This document shows positions 1-8,536 of a DNA stretch of 64,000 nucleotides, piece after piece; position 1 is the stretch's first letter, and every line of letters starts with the position of its first letter. Location: contig NZ_JBGCCJ010000001.1 of assembly GCF_041262565.1 (NCBI RefSeq), forward strand, positions 3,038,001-3,102,000. Reading direction: 5' to 3'. Below the pieces are notes generated by a model. The model was given only the letters and a program-made list of their open reading frames with translations. It was not told the origin of the DNA and made no database searches. This DNA comes from Leifsonia sp. EB41. GTDB taxonomy: Bacteria; Actinomycetota; Actinomycetes; Actinomycetales; Microbacteriaceae. The translations under genes were made by a program, and so were the position numbers.

Positions 1-2
1 CC

Positions 3-596
3 CAGGGGATGTCGCTCTTCGCGTCCTCGGGCGACAGCGGCTCCGACAACGGCGCCGGCTTCGCGAACTACGCCTTCCCGGCCTCCGACCTCAACGTGAC
101 CTCGGTCGGCGGCACGAACCTCTGGGCGGGCAGCGGGCTGAACCAGCCGCGCGAGACGGTCTGGGGCGACTTCGCGAACTGCCCGCTGACCTGCGCCTTC
201 GGCGTGGTCGGCGAGACCGGTGGCGCGCCGAGCCTGTTCACGTCGAAGCAGGGCTCCGACGTCGCCTACAACGCCAGCGTCTACACGGGAGTGCTCACGT
301 ACCTCGGGTTCCTGGGCGGCGCGAACAACGGCCTCTACTTCTTCGGAGGCACGTCGGCGGGCTCGCCGCAGTGGGCGGCCCTGACGGCGGACACCATCCA
401 GGCGGTCGGGCACACGGTCGGCAACGTCGGCCAGCAGGCGCAGAGCTGGGCGTCGAAGGGCCTGCTCTACGACGTGACGGTCGGCAGCAACACGACCCCG
501 ACGTTCAGCGGAGGCTACTCGGCGACGGCGGGCTGGGACCGCCCGACCGGGTGGGGGACGCCGGACGTGAACGGCATCATCAACGCGCTCAAGTAG
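3..596 (+). CDS. Sedolisin-type (S53) serine-carboxyl peptidase, C-terminal part
   Basis: The gene enters from the left edge, so only the last ~197 codons are present. Two sedolisin hallmarks are visible. Near the start is SSGDSGS, the region of the oxyanion-hole Asp. Further on is GGTSAGSPQWAAL, which contains the nucleophilic Ser of the SGTSxxxP motif. The C-terminus has the family's calcium-site pattern, with YDVT followed by GWDRPTGWGTPDVNGI. S53 enzymes are usually secreted, acid-active endopeptidases made with a propeptide, and the signal peptide and propeptide would lie upstream. A strong hairpin follows the stop. Family assignment is firm; substrate unknown. Confidence 0.88.
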   Translation, partial: QGMSLFASSGDSGSDNGAGFANYAFPASDLNVTSVGGTNLWAGSGLNQPRETVWGDFANCPLTCAFGVVGETGGAPSLFTSKQGSDVAYNASVYTGVLTYLGFLGGANNGLYFFGGTSAGSPQWAALTADTIQAVGHTVGNVGQQAQSWASKGLLYDVTVGSNTTPTFSGGYSATAGWDRPTGWGTPDVNGIINALK

Positions 597-603
597 CGCG
601 TGA

Positions 604-640
604 CGACGGCCCCGGTGTCCAGTGGATGCCGGGGCCGTCG
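604..640. terminator. Hairpin between convergent genes
   Basis: Two perfect 12-base arms (CGACGGCCCCGG at 604-615 and CCGGGGCCGTCG at 629-640) enclose a 13-base loop, immediately after the peptidase stop and 12 bases from the end of the convergent regulator gene. There is no T-run, as is common for actinobacterial terminators. It could serve both strands. Confidence 0.7.
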
Positions 641-651
641 CATGCGCCGCA

Positions 652-1335
652 TCAGTCCCCGCGCACGATGCGCGCCATGACCTCCTCCGCCACCCCGGCC
701 TCTCGGCGCTCGACGGCCGACGCCACCTCCGCGTGCAGCCGCGCATCCGCCGGCGCGTCCCGCCAGCGCACCGACGCGTGCGGCGTCCGCTCGCGCAGCG
801 CCTCCCGCAGCACCGCCTGGAGGCGGACGAACATCCGGTTGCCGCTCGCTGCGATCACCCCGTGGTGGAAGGCCGCATCCGCCTCGAAGAACGCCGCAGC
901 GTCCCGGCGGGCGGCTGCGTCCTCCAGCTCGCGGGCCGCCGCGACCAGCGCCGCCGCCTGCTCCGGACTGCGTCGGGTCGCCGCTGCCCGGGCCGCCGCC
1001 GGCTCGACGGCGAGGCGGAGGTCGAGGAGCTCGGCGATCTGCGCGTCGTGGTCCGCCGAGTCGAGGCGCCAGCGCACGACGTCGCCGTCGAGCGCGTCCC
1101 AATCCTCGCTCGCGGTGACCGTCAGCCCGACGCGCTGGCGGGCGACGAGGAGGCCGAGGGAGACCAGCACGCGTGTCGCCTCGCGCACGACGCTGCGGGA
1201 GGCGCCGGTCTGCTCCATCGCCCACTCGACGTTGACCACGCGTCCGGCCGGGAGGTCGCCCGCGATGATCGACCGGCCGAGCCGGTCGAGGACGCGGCGG
1301 TAGGCGCGGCCGCCGTCCACCGGAGCCCCGCTCAC
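652..1335 (-). CDS. GntR/FadR-family transcriptional regulator (FCD domain)
   Basis: This 227-residue DNA-binding protein has an N-terminal winged helix (residues ~10-75, with GASRSVVREATRVLVSLGLL as the recognition region). An all-helical FCD effector domain follows, with the RLAVEPAAARAAA signature near residue 100 and spaced His residues that usually bind a metal and a carboxylate ligand. The GTG start at 1335 overlaps the stop of the SDR gene (GTGA), so the two are translationally coupled. A perfect palindrome containing GT-N3-AC, the core of FadR-type operators, lies between the divergent dehydrogenase genes at 2096-2114 and is the likely binding site. The ligand is probably a sugar acid, inferred from the neighbours. 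Confidence 0.88.
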   Translation of the reverse strand: MSGAPVDGGRAYRRVLDRLGRSIIAGDLPAGRVVNVEWAMEQTGASRSVVREATRVLVSLGLLVARQRVGLTVTASEDWDALDGDVVRWRLDSADHDAQIAELLDLRLAVEPAAARAAATRRSPEQAAALVAAARELEDAAARRDAAAFFEADAAFHHGVIAASGNRMFVRLQAVLREALRERTPHASVRWRDAPADARLHAEVASAVERREAGVAEEVMARIVRGD

Positions 1336-2063
1336 GTCTGCGACACCGGCGACACCACCAGCTCGTCGAACCGCACGTGCGCCGGAGCCTCCAGCACGAA
1401 CCGGATGCTGCGCGCCACGTCCGCCGGCTGCAGCATCAGCGCGCGCGCGTCGTCCGACGGCACCTGCGGGCGGTGGCCGAGGAAGTCGGTGTTCACGTCG
1501 CCGGGGCAGAGGTGGCACGACCGGACGCCGGACGCGGCCTCCTGCGCGTTGAGGGTGCGGCTCAGCGCCGACAGCCCGGCCTTGGACGCGCTGTAGGCGA
1601 CGCCCGCGATCGGGGCGAACGCCCACGCGGAGTACGACGACACGAACACGACCACGCCGCGCGATTCGCGCAGCTGTGGCAGGGCGGCCGTGACCAGATG
1701 CGCAGGGCCGGTGAGGTTGACGCGCACGATCTCGTCGAAGGCCGGGAGGTCGTGGTCGGCCCACCGGCGCTGCGGCGCGTTCAGGCCGGCGGCGAGCACG
1801 AGCGCGTCGAGGCGGCCCCAGGTGGCGGTGATCCGGTCGAGCGACGTCAGGATCACGTCGTCGGAGGTCGCGTCGCCCGGGACGATCAGCGCCGATCCGC
1901 CGGCCTCCCGCACCGCCGACGCGGTCTCCTCCAGGGCCTGCGCCCGACGTCCGGTGAGGGCCACCCGCCAGCCGGCCTGCGCCGCCTCGATCGCCATCGC
2001 CCGGCCGATACCGCTGCCCGCGCCGGTGATCCACACCACGCGCCCGTTGAGGGGGTTTCCCAT
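1332..2063 (-). CDS. Short-chain dehydrogenase/reductase (SDR)
   Basis: This is a classical 243-residue SDR. The nucleotide-binding TGAGSGIG is at residues 13-20, the catalytic Ser near 142-143, and the YxxxK pair at Tyr157/Lys161. The NNAG motif is replaced by LAAGLN. It should be a soluble NAD(P)-dependent oxidoreductase. It is transcribed with the GntR regulator and divergently from a second SDR plus an SMP-30 lactonase, so oxidation of a sugar or sugar acid is likely. The minus-strand sequence GGAGGT lies a few bases before the ATG at 2063. Exact substrate unknown. Confidence 0.88.
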   Translation of the reverse strand: MGNPLNGRVVWITGAGSGIGRAMAIEAAQAGWRVALTGRRAQALEETASAVREAGGSALIVPGDATSDDVILTSLDRITATWGRLDALVLAAGLNAPQRRWADHDLPAFDEIVRVNLTGPAHLVTAALPQLRESRGVVVFVSSYSAWAFAPIAGVAYSASKAGLSALSRTLNAQEAASGVRSCHLCPGDVNTDFLGHRPQVPSDDARALMLQPADVARSIRFVLEAPAHVRFDELVVSPVSQT

Positions 2064-2095
2064 CGCGGACCTCCTTCCACCTCGCTACGATGGCT

Positions 2096-2114
2096 CCAAT
2101 AGTATGACTATTGG
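2096..2114. promoter_or_regulatory. Perfect palindromic operator in the divergent SDR promoter region
   Basis: CCAATAGT (2096-2103), ATG (2104-2106) and ACTATTGG (2107-2114) form an exact inverted repeat. Its centre AGTATGACT contains GT-N3-AC, the core of FadR-subfamily GntR sites. The right arm ends in the GGAGG that serves as ribosome binding site for the plus-strand SDR, so a bound repressor would block both genes. Confidence 0.75.
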
Positions 2115-2121
2115 AGGTCAC

Positions 2122-2886
2122 ATGCTCATCGACTTCACCGGGCAGGTCGTCATCGTCAGCGGGGGAGGCCGCGGGATCGGGCGCGGGCTCGTGGAGCGGT
2201 TCGCCGCCGAGAACGCGACTGTCGTCGCCGTCGACCTCGCCTTCGACGACGCCGTGACCGAGCTCGTGCGCACGATCAAGTGCGACGTCACGGACGCCGC
2301 GTCCGTCCGCGCCGCGATCGACGCCGTGGAGAGCGAGTTCGGCCGCATCGACGTCCTCGTGAACAACGCCGGCGTCAACGTGGAGGGCGAGGTCGAGACC
2401 CTGGACCCCGAGCGCTGGCGGGCGTGCTTCGACGTGAACGTGTTCGGGGTGTTCGCGCTGTCGCAGGCCGTGATCCCGGCGATGAAGCGGGCGGGGCGCG
2501 GGCGGATCGTCAACGCGGCCTCCTTCGCGGCGGTCATCCCGAGCGTGGGCGCGGCGGCCTACGGCGCGTCCAAAGCCGCGGTCGTGCAGTTCACGCGCGT
2601 GCTCGCCTCCGAGCTCGGGCCGTGGAACATCACGGTCAACGCGTACGCGCCCGGGATGATCCCCACCGCCATGAACGGCTTCGCCGACCTCCCGGAGGCC
2701 CGCGCGAACCGCCTGCTCGACACCCTGTCCCTGCGCCGCTGGGAGCGTCCGGAGGACGTCGCCGACCTGGTCTGCTTCCTCGCCAGCGACTACGCCGGTT
2801 ACCTCACGGGCGCGCTCATCGACGTCTCCGGCGGCAAGTTCGCCACCCAGATGCCGAGCCTCGCGCACGAGCGGGCGGCGCTGTGA
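2122..2886 (+). CDS. SDR family oxidoreductase
   Basis: This 254-residue SDR has SGGGRGIG at residues 13-20, NNAG at 81-84, Ser134, and Tyr147xxxLys151. The C-terminal segment GYLTGALIDVSGG is typical of the FabG-like/sugar dehydrogenase group. The start at 2122 is preferred over an upstream in-frame ATG at 2104, because GGAGGT sits 3-8 bases before it and the earlier ATG lies inside the operator. The stop overlaps the GTG of the SMP-30 gene. It probably oxidises a sugar or polyol to the lactone opened by the next enzyme, a role inferred from pairing. Confidence 0.88.
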   Translation: MLIDFTGQVVIVSGGGRGIGRGLVERFAAENATVVAVDLAFDDAVTELVRTIKCDVTDAASVRAAIDAVESEFGRIDVLVNNAGVNVEGEVETLDPERWRACFDVNVFGVFALSQAVIPAMKRAGRGRIVNAASFAAVIPSVGAAAYGASKAAVVQFTRVLASELGPWNITVNAYAPGMIPTAMNGFADLPEARANRLLDTLSLRRWERPEDVADLVCFLASDYAGYLTGALIDVSGGKFATQMPSLAHERAAL

Positions 2887-3767
2887 CCGGGCCGGACCTC
2901 CTGCGCGCGCGGATCGCGGTGGAGGCCGCGGCCGAGCACGCCGAGGGGCCGCTCTGGGACGACCGCGACGGCACGCTGCTCTGGGTCGACCAGTACCGCG
3001 GCGTCATCCGTCGCGCCCGCCCGACGGCGACCGGCGCGCTCGTGGAGGAGCCGCCCTTCGAGCTCGGGATGGCGGTGGGCGCCATCGTCCCCGACCGGGC
3101 GGACGAGAGCGGCGGCTGGCTGGTCGCGGTCGGCGCCGGCTTCCACCGGCTGGACCGGGCCGGCATCCTCACCCCGATCGCGGACGTCCTGCCCGACGAC
3201 GGCGTGCGCCGCCGGATGAACGACGGCAAGCTCGACCCGCTCGGCCGGTTCTGGGCGGGCACGATGGCTTACGACATGACCCCCGGCGCCGGCGCGCTCT
3301 ACCGGCTGGACGGCGACCGCCCGCGGCTGATGCTCGACGGCGTGACCATCTCCAACGGCCTGGCCTGGACGCCGGACGGCGGCACCCTCTTCTACATCGA
3401 CACCCCCACGCGGACGGTCCGCCGCTTCACCGTCGCCGACGACGGGCTGCACGACGGCGAGGTCGTCATCCGCATCCCACCGGAGCAGGGCGCGCCCGAC
3501 GGGATGTGCGTCGACGCCGACGGCTGCCTCTGGGTGGCGCTCTGGGGCGGCGGCGCCGTGCAGCGCTACGACACCGGCGGCCGGCTTCTCGCCCGCGTGG
3601 AGGTCGCGGCCGCGCAGGTGTCGAGCTGCTGCTTCGGAGGACCTGACCTCGCGACGCTGTACATCACGACGTCCGCCGAGGGGTACGACGCGGCGGCGCT
3701 GCGGCGGGACCCGCACGCCGGGAAGATCTTCAGTGCGACTCCCACCGGAACCACCGGATCCCGATGA
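2883..3767 (+). CDS. SMP-30/gluconolactonase family lactone hydrolase
   Basis: This 294-residue six-bladed beta-propeller has the family signature NDGKLDPLGRFWAGTM at residues 113-128. It also has the conserved metal-binding Glu in AEGPLW (residue 21), ISNGLAWTPDG around 161-171, and PDGMCVD near 206. These proteins use a divalent cation to hydrolyse sugar lactones such as glucono- or xylonolactone. The GTG start overlaps the SDR stop by four bases (GTGA). The 3' end overlaps the convergent ABC permease by 38 bp. With the two SDRs and the GntR regulator it forms a compact aldose/aldonate oxidation locus. Confidence 0.9.
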   Translation: MTGPDLLRARIAVEAAAEHAEGPLWDDRDGTLLWVDQYRGVIRRARPTATGALVEEPPFELGMAVGAIVPDRADESGGWLVAVGAGFHRLDRAGILTPIADVLPDDGVRRRMNDGKLDPLGRFWAGTMAYDMTPGAGALYRLDGDRPRLMLDGVTISNGLAWTPDGGTLFYIDTPTRTVRRFTVADDGLHDGEVVIRIPPEQGAPDGMCVDADGCLWVALWGGGAVQRYDTGGRLLARVEVAAAQVSSCCFGGPDLATLYITTSAEGYDAAALRRDPHAGKIFSATPTGTTGSR

Positions 3768-4512
3768 ACGTGAACACCACCACGTAGCCGACGCAGGCGA
3801 CCAGCGCGTTCGCGTCCTGCCCGCTCCACGCCGCCCCGCTCACGACGTCCGAGAACAGGATCATCAGCGCGCCGACGGGCGTCCAGTCGGCGATCGACTG
3901 CATGGTGTCGCCGAGGACGCCGCTGCCGCCGAGCAGCCCGGTGAGCAGCAGGATGATGAACAGGATGCGGCCGATCGCGTTGATCGCGCCGGTCGTGCGG
4001 ACGAGCGCGACGAGCGCCTGGCCCAGCGCGAGGAACACCGCGGCGCCGAGCACCGCGGTCGCGAGCAGCAGCACGTACTGCAGCGGGCTGAGGCCGAGGT
4101 GGTGCAGGATCGCGCCCACGATGATGACCAAGAGCGACCCGATGAGGTTCGAGGCGACCTGGACGGCGAGCCGGCTGGTCATGATCGTCCAGGTCGGCGC
4201 CGGGCTGACCCGCAGCCGCTGGAGCACGCCGACCTCCCGGTCGTGGGCGAGGGTGAGGCTGTAGCCCAGCAGGCAGGAGGTGATCAGCCCGATGCTCAGG
4301 GCGAGGCCGACGATCTCGGCCGACCCGCCCAGCCGGGTCTCCGCCTTGCCGAAAGTCGTGGCCACGATGATGACCACGGGCAGCAGGATGCTCAGCACGG
4401 CCGACACCCGGCTCCGTAGCAGGACGAGCAGGTCGGCGCGCAGCAGCGAGCCGAGAGCGAGCCCGACCGGTGGGCGGAAGGCGCCGGTCGTCGGTGCGGG
4501 TGTGTCAGTCAC
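3730..4512 (-). CDS. ABC-2 type transporter permease
   Basis: This is a ~260-residue membrane protein with about six hydrophobic segments. One early segment is ILLPVVIIVATTF. It also has the AHDREVGVLQRLRVSPAP region typical of ABC-2 permeases, where the conserved Glu and Arg contact the ATPase. The GTG at 4512 is chosen because GGAG lies eight bases upstream; another in-frame GTG at 4521 lacks a spaced ribosome binding site. It overlaps the end of the ATPase gene by eight bases. The pair probably exports a drug, lipid or peptide. No specificity can be read. Confidence 0.85.
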   Translation of the reverse strand: MTDTPAPTTGAFRPPVGLALGSLLRADLLVLLRSRVSAVLSILLPVVIIVATTFGKAETRLGGSAEIVGLALSIGLITSCLLGYSLTLAHDREVGVLQRLRVSPAPTWTIMTSRLAVQVASNLIGSLLVIIVGAILHHLGLSPLQYVLLLATAVLGAAVFLALGQALVALVRTTGAINAIGRILFIILLLTGLLGGSGVLGDTMQSIADWTPVGALMILFSDVVSGAAWSGQDANALVACVGYVVVFTFIGIRWFRWESH

Positions 4513-5296
4513 GGATCTCACTCCCGGTCAGGCCGATGAAGACGTCCTCCAGCGTGACGTCGCCGTGGGCGACCTCGAGCACACGCGGGTCGTCCCTGTG
4601 TTTCGCGATCAGATCGGCCGGCGTCCCCTCTGTGAGCAGCGCGCCGTGGTCGATGATCGCGACCCGGTCGCACACGGCCTGGGCCTCCTCCATCGAGTGC
4701 GTGGTGAGCAGGATGCTGCTGCCCGCCGCGCGCAGCGCCTCGATGCGCCGCCACAGCGCCCGCCGCGACTGGGGGTCGAGCCCGGCCGTCGGCTCGTCCA
4801 GCAGCAGCAGGAGCGGGTCGTGGATGGTCGCGATGTAGAGGGCGAGACGCTGCTGCTGCCCGCCGGAGAGCTGCTTGAACCGCTTGCCCGCCTCCTCGTC
4901 CAGCCCGATCGCGCGCAGGTCGTCGGCGATCCGCGCGCGGGTGAGCCGCACACCGTAGAGGCCGCCGAAGAGCCGGGCGAGCTGCTCGATGCTCAGCTCG
5001 GGCTGAAAGCTGGAGGACTGCAACTGCACGCCGAGCCTGGCCTTCGTCTCCAGCGGATCGTGCCGGGCGTCGACGCCGTCGACCAGCACCCGGCCCGAGC
5101 GCGGCACGAGGAGCCCCTCGATGGCGCTCAGCGTGCTGGTCTTGCCCGCGCCGTTCGGCCCGAGCAGCCCGAAGATCTCCCCGCGCTCGATGCGGAGGTG
5201 GATGCCCGCGACCGCGGTGCGGCTGCCGTAGACGACCACCAGGTCGTCCACGCTCAACGCCGGCGGCGCCGCCGGCAGGTCGGAATCGCTCATCAT
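4505..5296 (-). CDS. ABC transporter ATP-binding protein (DrrA/CcmA type)
   Basis: This 263-residue ATPase has Walker A GPNGAGKT at residues 46-53, the signature LSGGQQQR at 143-150, Walker B LLLLDEP at 163-169, and an H-loop in LTTHSMEE. The C-terminal DVFIGLTG is the tail common in DrrA-like exporters with ABC-2 permeases. It lies upstream of, and overlaps, the permease gene, so the two make one export complex. Two ATG codons stand at the start (5296 and 5293). Confidence 0.93.
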   Translation of the reverse strand: MMSDSDLPAAPPALSVDDLVVVYGSRTAVAGIHLRIERGEIFGLLGPNGAGKTSTLSAIEGLLVPRSGRVLVDGVDARHDPLETKARLGVQLQSSSFQPELSIEQLARLFGGLYGVRLTRARIADDLRAIGLDEEAGKRFKQLSGGQQQRLALYIATIHDPLLLLLDEPTAGLDPQSRRALWRRIEALRAAGSSILLTTHSMEEAQAVCDRVAIIDHGALLTEGTPADLIAKHRDDPRVLEVAHGDVTLEDVFIGLTGSEIRD

Positions 5297-5412
5297 CGTC
5301 AGTATCCGGCATCGGGGTCCGTGCGCCGGGGCCGTTTCCGAAGGCTGAAGGGATTGGCAGGCTGGTTGCGGTCATGCAGCCGGTGGAAAGGTCGGGCCGC
5401 TACCGTCTTGTC

Positions 5413-5961
5413 GTGCCCAGCCAGCCGCTCACCGAGACGCCGCCCGCCACGACGCGGGCGAAGGTCGAGTCCGCCGTCATCTGGGTGGCGTTCGCCCTCT
5501 ACCTGGTGTTCCTGGCGAAGCTGCTGCTGTTCTCCCGGGTGCCGGGCTCCGAGCGGTCCCTCAACCTGATCCCGTTCGCGAGCATCGCGGACTACCTCGG
5601 CGGCCCCGCGGCCGTCCGGCGGTTCGCATTCGCCAACCTCGCCGGGAACATCCTCGCCTTCGTGCCGCTCGGCGCGTATCTGACCTTCCTCCGGCGCAGG
5701 GCGCGGGTCTGGGGGAACCTGCTGGTCGTCGCGTGCGTGAGCGTGGCCGTCGAGATCCTGCAGTGGGTCCTGGCGGTCGGGACGTCCGATATCGATGACG
5801 TGATCCTGAACGTCGTCGGCGGCCTGATCGGGGTGCTCGGCGTCGTCGGGCTGCGGCGCGCGCTTCGGTTCGAGGTCGTGCGCACGGTGATCGCGGTCGC
5901 GTCGGTGCTGGCCGTGCCGGTGCTGGTCTTCCTCGGGTTCGTCGTGCGGCTGCGGATGTGA
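5413..5961 (+). CDS. VanZ-like membrane protein
   Basis: This is a ~182-residue protein with four or five hydrophobic helices and the VanZ family landmarks. These are NLAGNILAFVPLG after the first periplasmic loop, then EILQW and DIDDVILNVVGGLIG near the C-terminus. VanZ homologues occur in many Gram-positive bacteria; the original protein gives low-level teicoplanin resistance, but most have no known role. The GTG at 5413 is preferred because a -10 box TACCGT (5401-5406) lies six bases before it, implying a leaderless message. An upstream in-frame ATG at 5374 would sit ahead of that promoter. Confidence 0.8.
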   Translation: MPSQPLTETPPATTRAKVESAVIWVAFALYLVFLAKLLLFSRVPGSERSLNLIPFASIADYLGGPAAVRRFAFANLAGNILAFVPLGAYLTFLRRRARVWGNLLVVACVSVAVEILQWVLAVGTSDIDDVILNVVGGLIGVLGVVGLRRALRFEVVRTVIAVASVLAVPVLVFLGFVVRLRM

Positions 5962-6019
5962 CCTGACAGGGAGGCCCCCGCCCCCTAGGTTGGTCCTGAC
6001 CCGAACGAGAGGACGCAGG

Positions 6020-6940
6020 ATGAGCCCCACCGGTCACGTGGTTCTCGGCGGCAACGGCGTCGCCGGCCGAGAGACCGTGCGCGCGCTCGTCCGGGCCGGG
6101 CGTACGCCCATCTCGGTCGGTCGCCGCCCCTCCACCGTCGACGGAGCGACGTCCGCCACCGCCGACCTCCTCGTCGCCGCCGACGTCGCGCGGGTGCTCG
6201 ACGGTGCGGAGGTCGCCTACCTGGTCGCCGCACCCCCGTACTCGGCGCGGGTGTGGGCGCAGCAGTGGCCCGTCATCACGCGGAACGTGGTCGACGCCGC
6301 GCTCGAGAACGGGGTCCGCCTGGTGTACCTCGACAACGTGTACGCGTACGGCGAGCTGCGCGGCCCGATGACCGAGCAGACCGAGCTCCGCCCCAACAGT
6401 CGCAAGGGTGCGATCCGCGCCGACGTCGTGCGCGCGCTGGACGCTGCTGCCGCGCGCGGACTGGACGTCACGATCGGTCGCGCCGCCGACTTCTTCGGCC
6501 CGGGAGCCGCCACGAGCGCTTTCAACATGTTCGGCTTGGCCCCGATCGCCCGCGGCAAGGCGGGCACTTGGATCGTGGACGCCGACCAGCCGCACTCGCT
6601 CGCCTACACTCCCGACGTCGGTGCGGCGCTCGCCGTGCTGGGGACGGACCCGGCCGCGCGCGGCCGCACCTGGCACCTGCCGACCGCGCCGGCGCTGACC
6701 GGCCGCGAGTACCTCCGCATCGCCGGCGGCCCCTCCGCGCGCGTGAAGGTGCTGGGCCGCGGCACCCTCCGGATCGGCGCGCTCTTCAGCACCCCGGCCC
6801 GCGAGACGCTCGAGATGGCCTACCAGTACGAAGCGCCATACCTCGTCGACTCGAGCGCATTCGAAAGCGCGTTCGGCGTCACGGCGACGCCGGTCGAGGA
6901 CGGGATCGCTGCCACCCTGCGGGCGCTCGCCGGGCGGTAG
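6020..6940 (+). CDS. NAD-dependent epimerase/dehydratase family protein
   Basis: This 306-residue Rossmann-fold protein has GGNGVAG at residues 9-15 followed by a helix, and a conserved DNVYAYGEL segment holding the usual Tyr. It resembles atypical SDRs that act on nucleotide sugars or serve as NmrA-like reductases. GAGAGGA precedes the ATG at a suitable distance, and a TAGGTT -10 box lies ~30 bases upstream. It is followed 56 bp later by a PEP mutase-like gene on the same strand. The substrate is not apparent. Confidence 0.8.
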   Translation: MSPTGHVVLGGNGVAGRETVRALVRAGRTPISVGRRPSTVDGATSATADLLVAADVARVLDGAEVAYLVAAPPYSARVWAQQWPVITRNVVDAALENGVRLVYLDNVYAYGELRGPMTEQTELRPNSRKGAIRADVVRALDAAAARGLDVTIGRAADFFGPGAATSAFNMFGLAPIARGKAGTWIVDADQPHSLAYTPDVGAALAVLGTDPAARGRTWHLPTAPALTGREYLRIAGGPSARVKVLGRGTLRIGALFSTPARETLEMAYQYEAPYLVDSSAFESAFGVTATPVEDGIAATLRALAGR

Positions 6941-6996
6941 TATCCCCACCCTCACCCACCGGAGTACCCTCCCACCTGACAAGGGGAGCCCCACCC

Positions 6997-7827
6997 ATGA
7001 CCTTCCGCGACCTCGCCGCCTTCCGCGACCTGCACCACGGCGACCAGCCGCTCCTCCTCCCGAACGCCTGGGACGCCGGCAGCGCCATCGCCTTCGCAGC
7101 CGCAGGCTTCCCCGCCGTCGGCACGACGAGTTTCGGCGTCAACGCGTCCGCCGGACGCCCCGACGCCGGCAGCGACAGCCGGGACGACACGGTCGCGCTC
7201 GTCCGCCGGATCGCCGCCCTCGACGTCTTCGTCACCGCCGACATCGAGGACGGTTACAGCGACGAGCCAGCGGAGGTGGCCGCCTTCGTGGCCGCGCTCG
7301 CCGCGGACGGCGTGATCGGGGTGAACCTGGAGGACTCCAAGGACGGGCACCTCGTCGATCCAGCCGTCCCCGCGGCCACGATCGCAGCCGTCAAGCGGGA
7401 GGCGCCTGGCGTGTTCGTCAACGCGCGCGTCGACTCCTACTGGTTCCACGAGGACGACACGGTGGAGGCGGTCGCGACCAGGGCCGCGGCCTACGCCGAG
7501 GCCGGGGCGGACGGGATCTTCGTGCCCGGCGTCACCGACCCCGCCACCATCGAGCGGCTCGCCGCCGTCATCCCGCTGCCGCTGAACGTCCTGGTCGTCC
7601 CCGGGCTGGGCCTGGACGACCTCCAGGTGCTCGGCGTCCGGCGGGTCAGCACCGGTTCACTGCCGTACCGGGTGGCGATCGACGCTGCCGTGGACGCGGC
7701 CGAGGCCGTGCGCGACGGGCGTGACGTGCCGGTGGCGACCTCCTATGCCGAGTCGCAGCAGCGGCTGATCGCGTTCGCTCAGCGCGCGGACGCGGACGGG
7801 GACCGGCCCTCCAGCGCCGCTCGGTAG
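6997..7827 (+). CDS. Isocitrate lyase/phosphoenolpyruvate mutase family protein
   Basis: This 276-residue TIM-barrel protein has LPNAWDAGSA near residue 22, TADIEDGYSD at 80-89 with the metal-binding Asp/Glu, and GVNLEDS near 107. It lacks the KKCGH-type catalytic loop of isocitrate lyase. It belongs to the small carboxyphosphonoenolpyruvate mutase-like group, whose members cleave or rearrange 2-hydroxy acids or phosphonates. GGGGAG precedes the start. Its end overlaps the convergent hemerythrin gene by 49 bp. The family is clear; the reaction is open. Confidence 0.85.
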   Translation: MTFRDLAAFRDLHHGDQPLLLPNAWDAGSAIAFAAAGFPAVGTTSFGVNASAGRPDAGSDSRDDTVALVRRIAALDVFVTADIEDGYSDEPAEVAAFVAALAADGVIGVNLEDSKDGHLVDPAVPAATIAAVKREAPGVFVNARVDSYWFHEDDTVEAVATRAAAYAEAGADGIFVPGVTDPATIERLAAVIPLPLNVLVVPGLGLDDLQVLGVRRVSTGSLPYRVAIDAAVDAAEAVRDGRDVPVATSYAESQQRLIAFAQRADADGDRPSSAAR

Positions 7828-8492
7828 CGCCGGTACCGCGGGCGCCCCACCCACCGCCAGATCAGGACGACCGGCCCCGGCAGGTTCTTCTTCAGCCAGA
7901 CGTCGCCGCCGTCCGGCTGCGCGGCGAGGATCGCGCCCAGCATGTTCCACTGCTGGCCCTTCGGGGTGCTGCGGCGGCCGTGGTCGGCGAACCACTTCTC
8001 CTCGTCCTTCGTGACCACGTGCTCCATGACCGGGACGATGTTCGCCTCCTCGTCGGGGAGGTGCAGGGCGAGCGCGGCGTTGATCCCCGCGAGCGCCGAA
8101 CGCACCGGCTCGACGGTCGCGGCTCCGGGAGCGGCGCGCCACCCGGGCAGCGCGGCGTCCAGTGCCGTCAGCTGCACGAGCATCGTCGCGTGCTGCTCCT
8201 TCATCCGCTCCACGTGGAGGGCGCACGACGGCGCGCGCTCGTCGATCGCCGGCCACAGCTTCGCGTCCTCGCCCTCGTGGTGAGCGTGCAGGGAGACCGA
8301 GATGAGGTCGAGCTGGGACGCGACGACGTCGGCGTGGGCACTGTCGCCGTCGGCCACGCCGTCCACCAACCTGCCCGCCTCGCCGAACGCGTGCCGGTAG
8401 AGCCGGTGGATGTCGATCATCCCGGAGGCGTCGCAGGTCTTCGGGCCGTCGAGCGGTGGCTCGCCGGACGAGGGGAGGGGGGTCGCGGCCAT
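7779..8492 (-). CDS. Hemerythrin-domain protein
   Basis: This is a 237-residue soluble helical protein. The metal ligands of a hemerythrin four-helix bundle appear in order: His in DIHRLYRH, HAHHEGEDAKLWP, HVERMKEQH, and LPDEEANIVPVMEH. Such domains bind a di-iron centre and sense or store oxygen or NO. The C-terminal ~60 residues are basic and lack a known motif. On the minus strand a -10 box TAGATT (plus 8500-8505) lies seven bases before the ATG, suggesting a leaderless transcript. Confidence 0.85.
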   Translation of the reverse strand: MAATPLPSSGEPPLDGPKTCDASGMIDIHRLYRHAFGEAGRLVDGVADGDSAHADVVASQLDLISVSLHAHHEGEDAKLWPAIDERAPSCALHVERMKEQHATMLVQLTALDAALPGWRAAPGAATVEPVRSALAGINAALALHLPDEEANIVPVMEHVVTKDEEKWFADHGRRSTPKGQQWNMLGAILAAQPDGGDVWLKKNLPGPVVLIWRWVGRPRYRRYRAALEGRSPSASAR

Positions 8493-8536
8493 GCTGCGAA
8501 ATCTACGGGCTCGCCGGCCCGTTGGGGACCCCCTGT

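Noticed and set aside
2104-2121. Earlier ATG start for the second SDR gene
   Set aside because: The codon lies inside the operator palindrome and has no ribosome binding site, whereas GGAGGT is well placed for the ATG at 2122.
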